Part shown: positions 1-6,207 of the stretch, piece by piece | Position numbering within the stretch: position 1 is the stretch's first letter | Layout: the number at the start of each line of letters is the position of its first letter | Source: Thermoplasmata archaeon | Lineage (GTDB): Archaea > Thermoplasmatota > Thermoplasmata > Thermoplasmatales > Thermoplasmataceae | Reading direction: 5' to 3' | NCBI GenBank assembly: GCA_021826835.1 | Contig: JAKAYH010000047.1 | Span: 1-10,378, forward strand | Length of the DNA: 10,378 nucleotides | Program-made: the position numbers and the translations under genes | The notes under the pieces: generated by a model | What the model saw: only the letters and a program-made list of their open reading frames with translations | Database searches by the model: none | Told to the model about the DNA's origin: nothing

Positions 1-2
1 TC

Positions 3-215
3 ATGGAGATACATGAGGAAAACATTCCAAAGCTAAAGGCTGCAATGAATTCCTATATACTTCAGATAGATGGAACAACAGATTCTGAATTTGCCATGGT
101 CATAGTTGTCAGGGATGCCATATCCGGTTTCACACTCTATGCAGAGAAATGCCATTCAGAATCATTTGAGAGTGTAAAGAATATACTGCTCAAAGTAAAA
201 AATTTATCCTTGTAG
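3..215 (+). pseudogene. DDE transposase fragment (IS remnant), 5' end outside the window
   Basis: About 70 residues are visible, and the frame is still open at the left edge, so the ATG at 3 need not be the start. The segment LQIDGTTDSEFAM, followed by VVRDAISGFTLYAEK and a SES-containing helix, matches the catalytic-core start of DDE transposases, with the first catalytic Asp in IDGT. In such enzymes the chain continues to a second Asp (a VSD-type motif) and later a Glu. Here a TAG at 213-215 ends the frame just after the LLKVKN helix, and I see no continuation in another frame over the next 100 nt. The protein therefore cannot be a complete transposase and is best read as an IS remnant. The exact IS family cannot be assigned because no terminal repeats are visible. 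Confidence 0.7.
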
Positions 216-263
216 ATCAAAACATATATATATAGTAAACAATTTATAGCATATCATATGATT

Positions 264-310
264 CTTTATAGAAAAATACCCGTTACGAATATCCGATAAG
301 TATAATTTAT
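264..310 (+). promoter_or_regulatory. Candidate promoter region of the helicase-mod-res operon
   Basis: The 114-nt gap 216-329 is strongly AT-rich and contains two plausible archaeal TATA boxes. TTTATA at 265-270 would start transcription near 290-295 and give a leader of roughly 35-40 nt that includes the Shine-Dalgarno sequence. TATAATTTAT at 301-310 lies about 27 nt upstream of the ATG at 330 and would give an almost leaderless transcript. The presence of a good Shine-Dalgarno favours the first. An alternating AT tract at about 224-234 is also present, but it is too far upstream to be the main TATA box. This is the only sizeable gap before the operon, so a promoter is expected here; which box is used is inference. 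Confidence 0.4.
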
Positions 311-318
311 CATATTGA

Positions 319-324
319 AGGTGA
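319..324 (+). promoter_or_regulatory. Ribosome binding site that fixes the helicase start at 330
   Basis: AGGTGA is complementary to the conserved archaeal 16S rRNA 3' end and lies 5 nt before the ATG at 330. It overlaps or follows the in-frame TTG at 315 and GTG at 321, so those starts would leave it unused. This decides for 330. Confidence 0.6.
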
Positions 325-329
325 AATAT

Positions 330-1793
330 ATGCTCTCTACTGAACTAACTAAACAACAAATAAAAGCTGTAAACTATATTGATGGCCCACTTTTGATAGT
401 TGCAGGTCCTGGCACAGGTAAAACCGGAGTTTTAACAGAAAAAATTATTTATCTAGTTGAAAATGGATTTGATCCAAATAGGATATTGGTATGTACCTTT
501 ACAGTTAAAGCGGCTGAAGAGCTTAAGGAGCGAATAAGGCTAAGTCTAAAAGACAGAGTGGAAAGTATGCATATCTCGACAATTCATTCATTTTGTCGTG
601 ATATGCTTGATACATTTCCGGAATATCACAATTTAGGCAATGTGTTCAAAATAATTGATGATTTGGAACAATTCATTTACGTTAACAGGAATTATTGGAA
701 TTTGGGTCTAAGAGATTTTGCAAAAGATATTGATGCGGAGGAACTCATTAATTTTTATAATAAATGCACTGAAAGTGATGTAAGCCCTGACGAATTGGTA
801 AAATATTATAATCAAAACTCTGTATCTGAGCAGGAAAAAGCAATTGCAAAAAGTTACAAACTTTACATAAACAGTCTTCTTGATCCAAACGATACGAAAT
901 TGGATTTTGCCCTCTTGCAAAGGGAGTTTTACCACCTATTGATGAATAGCCCGGAGATCTTGAATGCTGTAAGAAACATGTTTGATTACATACTCATTGA
1001 TGAATACCAGGATACTAACCCAATTCAGGATGCTATCATTAAGTTAATTTCTGAACCCAAATTCAAAATAGCCGTTGTAGGCGATGAAGACCAAAGTATC
1101 TACGGATTCAGAGGCTCCTCAATCAAGAATTTCATGACATTTATGGATAGATACCCAAATGCAAAAAGAATGGAATTGGAAGAAAACTTTAGGTCAAGCA
1201 AAGAAATTGTCGATACGTTCGATGAGTTTATGCTGTCACATAGAAAATTTGATAAACGAATTTTCACTCATAATTCAGGATTCTCTGAACCTATACTAAT
1301 TGAGGGGAGCAGTCCAATAGAAGAAGGAAAAAATGTTGCAAAACTTATTAGGCAACTTGTTGGAAACCATAATGTGAAATTTGGTGACATTGCCATTCTT
1401 TTCAAGAGTGTCAAATATCATTCGCCCAAAATTACTAAGGTATTAACCGAGGAAAAAGTTCCATTCATTATAATAGGGGATGGCGCATTAATAAGTAGAG
1501 ATGAGATAAAAAACTTCATCGTTATAATGTTCTATGCTAATTTTGAAGTACTAGATGATTTCATAAAAAAATGGCTTCTTACTAATGGTAGTGAAGTATT
1601 GAGGTCTGAGATATTAAATCTTGAATCTAAGACCATTGAAAAGTTATCTCCCGTTATGGATCCAGTCAATTTATTAAGTTCCATCGACCTAAGCAAACTT
1701 CGTAGTTTTAATATACTCCCCAAAGACGCTGAAACTTTAATGAATTTAAAAAATTTAGAAATGCAACAAAAAAAAAACACTTTAGTCAGCTAA
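330..1793 (+). CDS. UvrD/Rep-type DNA helicase, N-terminal part of a frame-split helicase-nuclease
   Basis: This reading frame encodes 487 residues of a superfamily 1A helicase, an ATP-driven 3'-5' DNA translocase family. Visible motifs are a Q-motif-like start (LTKQQIKAV), Walker A GPGTGKT (residues 26-32), the TIHSFC motif, Walker B DEYQD (224-228), motif III GDEDQSIYGFRG (251-262) and motif IV EENFR (284-288). Motifs V and VI, needed for ATP hydrolysis and coupling, are absent from this frame. They appear in the -1 frame beyond an A10 run at 1768-1777. Translation in frame ends at the TAA at 1791-1793, shortly after that run. ATG 330 is preferred over TTG 315 because of its Shine-Dalgarno. 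It is the first gene of the operon. As written, this product should be an inactive half-helicase; with a -1 shift it continues into the next entry as a 930-residue protein. Confidence 0.88.
   Translation: MLSTELTKQQIKAVNYIDGPLLIVAGPGTGKTGVLTEKIIYLVENGFDPNRILVCTFTVKAAEELKERIRLSLKDRVESMHISTIHSFCRDMLDTFPEYHNLGNVFKIIDDLEQFIYVNRNYWNLGLRDFAKDIDAEELINFYNKCTESDVSPDELVKYYNQNSVSEQEKAIAKSYKLYINSLLDPNDTKLDFALLQREFYHLLMNSPEILNAVRNMFDYILIDEYQDTNPIQDAIIKLISEPKFKIAVVGDEDQSIYGFRGSSIKNFMTFMDRYPNAKRMELEENFRSSKEIVDTFDEFMLSHRKFDKRIFTHNSGFSEPILIEGSSPIEEGKNVAKLIRQLVGNHNVKFGDIAILFKSVKYHSPKITKVLTEEKVPFIIIGDGALISRDEIKNFIVIMFYANFEVLDDFIKKWLLTNGSEVLRSEILNLESKTIEKLSPVMDPVNLLSSIDLSKLRSFNILPKDAETLMNLKNLEMQQKKNTLVS
1768..1778 (+). 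other. A10 homopolymer and slippery heptamer A_AAA_AAC at the helicase frame break
   Basis: Ten consecutive A residues (1768-1777) are followed by C. In the upstream frame the codons are CAA AAA AAA AAC, so 1772-1778 reads A_AAA_AAC, a canonical X_XXY_YYZ slippery site for -1 ribosomal frameshifting. After a -1 shift the frame runs without a stop to 3121, and the first codons encode LRLFYRILDTTGYLSRL, a conserved-looking UvrD segment, so homology continues across the break. A genomic A11 or A8 would also restore the frame. A short TTAG/CTAA stem (1782-1785 with 1790-1793) lies just downstream but is too weak to count as a clear stimulator. It is the longest homopolymer I see in the window. 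Confidence 0.8.
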
Positions 1794-1837
1794 GATTATT
1801 TTACAGGATTCTGGATACAACTGGTTATCTTTCTAGG

Positions 1838-3121
1838 TTGTTTGAAAGATATGAACGTAATAACGATGAAATCGCACATATTAAGATAAAAAATTTAGCT
1901 AAATTCTCGAATTTGATTCAGAAATTTGAAGACTTAACCAACTCTCGTGATTTTAAATCACTTTTCTATTATTTAAATAAAATAGATGATAAGAAAATGG
2001 AAGATTCTTCATCAGTGGAAAATACGGATTCTGTTAAGTTGATGACCATACATCAGGCCAAGGGTCTCGAATTTCCTGTAGTGATTCTAGCGGGTGTTAC
2101 TAACAGACGGTATAGCATGAAGAATATGGAAGAGGAATCATTATTAAAGATTCCAAAAGAGCTGACTATGAATCAGGAGGAATTTGAAAGAAGTGAGGAG
2201 ATAAGGAGGGTGTTTTATGTTGGTATGTCGAGAGCAAGGAATATTCTGGTAATTAGTACTATTAATGGAAAGGGATATAGACCGTCGGAATTTGTTGATG
2301 AAATTGGAAGAAATACTTTCATAAACCCGGAACAGTTAAAAGAAGAATTCGATGAAGGTCATCATCACAAATCAATAAAGGAAAAGATAAAGTTGAGTTA
2401 TTCTTCTGTCAGTGCCTACATAGAGTGCCCATTCAGGTTTTATTGCAGAGATTATATTGGTTTTTCAACACCTACTGATTACTATCAGGTATACGGAGTT
2501 ATAGTTCACAACGCACTTAAAAAACTGCACATAATGATGAAAGAAGGCAAAAATATTGATATAAGAGATATAATCAGTATCGTGGATCTCTACTGCAAGG
2601 ATGATGAAAGCAAGGAAAAATGGAGAAATGAACTCATTACTGATCTCTGGAATTATTTTGAAATGACACATAGTTTCATAAACAAAATAGTGGACATTGA
2701 ACTTCCTTTTTCATATGTGGACAAAGACCTCGTGATTAATGGAAGGGCAGACCTAATTATTAAGAACAAAGAAAATAAATTGGAGATCATTGATTACAAA
2801 TCAAGGTACAAAGAAGGGCTTTCTAGAATGAATGTTGACATTCAGCTTAGAATGTATAACCTTGGCCTTCAGAATAAGTACCCGGAAAAGATAGAGTCTA
2901 TTAGCGCATATACTTTCAAGGATAACCAGAAGACCCAGTTTGCTAACAGTGAGGAAGAATTACAGGCAACAAGAGAACTTATTTCAACTATTTCCAGTTC
3001 TATTGAAAGTAAAGTTTTCAAAAGAAATTGGAAAGGATCATTCTGTGAAACAAAAGCTGGAAAATGTGAGTTCTACTACGTATGCAAGAATATTGAGGGT
3101 GAAGATAAATATGTCAGATAA
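1838..3121 (+). CDS. Helicase motifs V-VI plus PD-(D/E)XK nuclease, C-terminal part of the split helicase-nuclease
   Basis: This part carries helicase motif V (TIHQAKGLEF) and motif VI (RRVFYVGMSRAR), then a RecB/AddB-like nuclease domain. Numbered on the restored 930-residue protein, motif V is 573-582, motif VI 626-637, the nuclease GRAD motif 805-808, and the metal-binding D822-x-K824 sits in IIDYKS, followed by the QLRMY motif. Cysteines C700 and C706, with C906, C913 and C919 near the end, resemble the Fe-S cluster ligands of AddB/Cas4 nucleases. The coordinates given begin at a TTG, but no Shine-Dalgarno precedes it and no ATG lies in this frame between the preceding TGA at 1730 and the TTG. 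Homology continues unbroken upstream to about 1772, so translation by a -1 shift from the previous entry is more likely than independent initiation. It overlaps mod by 11 nt. It probably acts on DNA ends, as AddAB/RecBCD-type enzymes do. Confidence 0.85.
   Translation: MFERYERNNDEIAHIKIKNLAKFSNLIQKFEDLTNSRDFKSLFYYLNKIDDKKMEDSSSVENTDSVKLMTIHQAKGLEFPVVILAGVTNRRYSMKNMEEESLLKIPKELTMNQEEFERSEEIRRVFYVGMSRARNILVISTINGKGYRPSEFVDEIGRNTFINPEQLKEEFDEGHHHKSIKEKIKLSYSSVSAYIECPFRFYCRDYIGFSTPTDYYQVYGVIVHNALKKLHIMMKEGKNIDIRDIISIVDLYCKDDESKEKWRNELITDLWNYFEMTHSFINKIVDIELPFSYVDKDLVINGRADLIIKNKENKLEIIDYKSRYKEGLSRMNVDIQLRMYNLGLQNKYPEKIESISAYTFKDNQKTQFANSEEELQATRELISTISSSIESKVFKRNWKGSFCETKAGKCEFYYVCKNIEGEDKYVR
3095..3102 (+). 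promoter_or_regulatory. Ribosome binding site that fixes the mod start at 3111
   Basis: GAGGGTGA lies inside the end of the helicase-nuclease gene, 8 nt before the ATG at 3111. It contains GGTGA, the same core seen before the first gene. The mod frame is open further upstream to about 2940, but that stretch is antisense to nothing and simply overlaps the nuclease C-terminus in another frame, so the ATG at 3111 is the supported start. Confidence 0.65.
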
Positions 3122-6100
3122 AGAACAAATTGATAAACTAAAAATGGTGTTGAAGGAAATCTTCCAATTTGAAAATAAGGATTTGGATTTTGGAATTTAC
3201 AGAATACTTAACGTGAAGAGAAATGAAATCGCGGAATTCATAGACAAAGAACTTTTTAATATTGTAAAACAGGCTATAGCGAATGTCAAGGATGATGATG
3301 AACTTGAGAAAAAAATTGAATTGCTAAGAAAGGAAATAGAGGCCGATTTTGGCTGTCATATCGAAGATGCAGTTAAGAAATATAGAGAAACACCGAAAGT
3401 GAAGAATTACTTGCTGGAAGTGAATGACTTAGCAACAATAGATAAACAAAATGAGATACAAGAACAGATATATGATGACATAGTAGAATTTTTCTCAAGA
3501 TATTATGACAATGGAGATTTCATTTCGAAAAGAAGATATTCAAGGGTTAATAAATACGCAGTACCATATAACGGAGAAGAAGTTTATCTTTACTGGGCAA
3601 ACAACGATCAATATTATGTCAAGACTAATGAAGACTTTAAGGAGTATCTATTCAAAATCGGAGTTCTATCCGTCAACTTTGAAACAGTAAGCGAAGAAGA
3701 TGATGAGTATACTGGAGAAAATTTCGATACGATTGAAAATAAATCAAGATTTTTCATATTCAGAGATGCCAATTATGATTTTGAGCATAAAAAACTGATT
3801 ATAAAATTTCATTATCGTCCACTTTCCAATGACGAGAATGAGCAAATAACCAAGCTTACTGAAAAGAAAAGAATACAGAAAAATGAGGTAAATGCATACA
3901 ATCTAAAGCAAATACAGGAAAAAATTGGGTTATACGGAATCCCCCAATTAATTAAATCACATGTTAATGCCGATGGAAGTATGTCAGATCTCAACGAACT
4001 TCAATGGCACCTTAATAAGTATACCACCAAAAACACCTCTGACTATTTTATTCACAAGGATCTTAAGAAGTTTCTGGATCGAGAACTTGATTTCTATATT
4101 AAAAACGAAATCCTGCATCTGGACAACATAATGCAGGAGGACGATATAAATTTCAATATAAAGAGGATAAGAGCATTTAAGGCTATATCAACCAAGATAA
4201 TTGACTTCCTGTCTCAAATAGAAGATTTTCAGAAAGCTATCTGGAAAAAAAAGAAATTCGTAATCAGTACGGATTACGTGATCACCTTAGATAAACTTAA
4301 AGAATACACAAGCGAGGATTTTGTAAAGAGCATGATTCCTAAAATTTTAACGAATGAGGCTCAAATAAAAGAATGGAGTAACCTATTTGACATCACGATA
4401 GAAAACGAAACGAGCCTAGTTGAGAATAGAACCCTTGAAGATATCATTTATAAAAAACTACCCCTCGACACAAAAAATTTTGGTGATGATTTTAAATGGA
4501 GACTATTAAATGCATTAGCAGAAAGTGGTCAGGCGTTAGATAAAATTCTCGATGGTGTTTTAATCAAAAGTGAAAACTGGCAAGCACTCAACACCATACT
4601 TAGTAAATACAATGGAAAAGTCAAATCTATTTATATAGACCCCCCGTACAACACGGGCTCAGATGACTTTCTTTACAAAGATAGATATCAGCATTCCTCG
4701 TGGCTTTGTATGATGGAGAATAGGCTTAAAATAGCCTGTGAACTTCTTCAGGATTCAGGTTCTATTTATACTAGCATAGATGATAATGAGCAATTTTATC
4801 TTGGATGTTTAATGGACTTGATTTTTGGGCGAGAAAACTCAGTAATCACTATTTCAATAGCTAGGAGTTCTGCAGCAGGACATAAGACCGTAAATGCAAC
4901 CCCTGTTAATGTGCTTGATTTTATTCTAGTTTACTCTAAAACACACACTAAATTTGATTACAAACCTCAATTCACTAAATCAGATTACGATGTTTATTAT
5001 TCTAATTATATAGAAAATAAACAAGATAACTATGACAGATGGATTATAAAAAGTGTTGGCGAAGTGTTGTCTAAGAAATTAGGGTTCAATTCTGAAACTG
5101 ATGCAAGAGAGGAACTATCCGCCCAAGTATTCGATGCTAAACTTTCAGATTTTGCACTAAAGAATGCAGATCGATTGTTTGAATTTACGAGAATCAATTA
5201 TAATGGTGTCGGTAAAGATATTCAAGAAGTTGCAAAGTTATCAGAATCAAACAAAGATAAAATTTTTCAGGTTAAAAGAGAGGGTTATGATGATATGTAT
5301 ATTATGAAAGGCAGGAAAATGACATTCTACACAATTAAAGTTAAGGAGATTAACGGAGAAAAAACTCATGTAAAAATGCTGACTAACATATGGACTGACA
5401 TACCATGGAATGGAATCTCACACGAAGGGAGAGTAATTCTAAACAAGGGGAAGAAACCTGAAGCTTTGATTAAGAGAATATTGGATATCTCTACGGAACC
5501 CATGGATCTAGTTTTAGATTTTTTTGTCGGGTCTGGAACAACATGTGCGGTTGCCCATAAATTAAAAAGAAAATGGATAGGCATTGAAATGGGAGATTAT
5601 TTTGACGAAAAAGCGATGACTCGTATGAAAAACGTGCTCTCAGGGGAGCAGTCTGGAATATCCAAAGAATCGAACTGGATGGGTGGGGGATTTTTTAAGT
5701 ACCAATATTTGGAACAGTACGAAGATTCTCTAAACAACATTGAATTTGCGGTTCCAAATGACAATGCACTTAATAGCAAGGATTACAAAATTAAATATAT
5801 GTTAAACTTTGAAACGAAGAATGGTGCTGAATTTTTGAACTTAAGTGAATTGGATCATCCGTTCAATTTTAAACTGAAGTTCGTGGATACCTATGGAACC
5901 AAAGATTCTAATATAGATTTGATAGAGACCTTCAACTACATTGCAGGGGTCAACGTAAAAAGCATGGAAAGGAAGCTTGACCAAAACATGCAATATGTTG
6001 TCGTGAAAGGTCAAATGAAAGGGAAAGAAGTAATTATTGTCTGGAGGGAGAAGGGCAATGACTTTGATCCGGTAAGAGATAAGGAATTTGTTGAAAAAGA

Positions 6101-6200
6101 GATTATAAAGGGGGAATATGTGGAAATCCTCGTGAATGGAAATTCATTAATAAAGGAGGCAAAGTCAATAGATGAAGTTTTCAAGTCGAATATAATGTGA
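3111..6200 (+). CDS. mod: Type III-like DNA methyltransferase, modification subunit (beta-class amino-MTase)
   Basis: This 1029-residue protein probably transfers a methyl group from AdoMet to adenine N6 in host DNA. Motif IV, DPPYNTG (510-516), comes before motif I, DFFVGSGTTC (803-812), which is the beta-class order used by type III Mod proteins. The sequence before motif IV (SENWQALNTIL...KVKSIYI) and the C-terminal VIIVWRE strand also fit that family. The 280-odd residues between the two motifs should hold the target recognition domain. Known Mod proteins such as EcoP15I are about 640 residues, so this one carries about 400 extra N-terminal residues, starting with FENKDLDFGIYRIL and a charged, probably coiled-coil helix around 65-85. 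It starts inside the helicase-nuclease gene and ends 7 nt before res. DPPY rather than SPPY favours N6-adenine, but N4-cytosine cannot be excluded. No frame break or missing motif is seen. Confidence 0.92.
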   Translation: MSDKEQIDKLKMVLKEIFQFENKDLDFGIYRILNVKRNEIAEFIDKELFNIVKQAIANVKDDDELEKKIELLRKEIEADFGCHIEDAVKKYRETPKVKNYLLEVNDLATIDKQNEIQEQIYDDIVEFFSRYYDNGDFISKRRYSRVNKYAVPYNGEEVYLYWANNDQYYVKTNEDFKEYLFKIGVLSVNFETVSEEDDEYTGENFDTIENKSRFFIFRDANYDFEHKKLIIKFHYRPLSNDENEQITKLTEKKRIQKNEVNAYNLKQIQEKIGLYGIPQLIKSHVNADGSMSDLNELQWHLNKYTTKNTSDYFIHKDLKKFLDRELDFYIKNEILHLDNIMQEDDINFNIKRIRAFKAISTKIIDFLSQIEDFQKAIWKKKKFVISTDYVITLDKLKEYTSEDFVKSMIPKILTNEAQIKEWSNLFDITIENETSLVENRTLEDIIYKKLPLDTKNFGDDFKWRLLNALAESGQALDKILDGVLIKSENWQALNTILSKYNGKVKSIYIDPPYNTGSDDFLYKDRYQHSSWLCMMENRLKIACELLQDSGSIYTSIDDNEQFYLGCLMDLIFGRENSVITISIARSSAAGHKTVNATPVNVLDFILVYSKTHTKFDYKPQFTKSDYDVYYSNYIENKQDNYDRWIIKSVGEVLSKKLGFNSETDAREELSAQVFDAKLSDFALKNADRLFEFTRINYNGVGKDIQEVAKLSESNKDKIFQVKREGYDDMYIMKGRKMTFYTIKVKEINGEKTHVKMLTNIWTDIPWNGISHEGRVILNKGKKPEALIKRILDISTEPMDLVLDFFVGSGTTCAVAHKLKRKWIGIEMGDYFDEKAMTRMKNVLSGEQSGISKESNWMGGGFFKYQYLEQYEDSLNNIEFAVPNDNALNSKDYKIKYMLNFETKNGAEFLNLSELDHPFNFKLKFVDTYGTKDSNIDLIETFNYIAGVNVKSMERKLDQNMQYVVVKGQMKGKEVIIVWREKGNDFDPVRDKEFVEKEIIKGEYVEILVNGNSLIKEAKSIDEVFKSNIM

Positions 6201-6203
6201 GGG
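6197..6203 (+). promoter_or_regulatory. Ribosome binding site of res, overlapping the mod stop codon
   Basis: GTGAGGG spans the mod TGA stop (6198-6200) and lies 4 nt before the ATG at 6208. It matches part of the Shine-Dalgarno consensus (GAGG). The overlap with the stop suggests that ribosomes finishing mod re-initiate on res, keeping the two subunits in proportion. Confidence 0.5.
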
Positions 6204-6207
6204 AAAA

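Noticed and set aside
224..234. Alternating AT tract as the operon TATA box or a tandem repeat
   Set aside because: It is about 100 nt upstream of the start, is very short, and better-placed TATA-like sequences exist at 265-270 and 301-310.
315..329. TTG 315 or GTG 321 as the start of the helicase
   Set aside because: The AGGTGA Shine-Dalgarno lies over these codons and is correctly placed only for the ATG at 330.
1838..1840. TTG as an independent start for the second half of the helicase-nuclease
   Set aside because: No Shine-Dalgarno precedes it, no ATG is near, and conserved UvrD-like sequence continues upstream in the same frame to the A10 tract, so a -1 shift explains the sequence better.
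2940..3110. N-terminal extension of mod back to 2940
   Set aside because: This stretch overlaps the well-supported nuclease C-terminus in another frame, looks like a frame shadow, and the ATG at 3111 has a good GAGGGTGA site.
4245..4252. A8 tract in mod as a phase-variable site
   Set aside because: It encodes a plain lysine stretch with the frame intact on both sides; eight A residues are common in DNA this AT-rich, so there is no evidence of switching.
5519..5525. T7 tract in the mod FxGxG motif
   Set aside because: It simply encodes the two phenylalanines before the motif, and the frame is intact.
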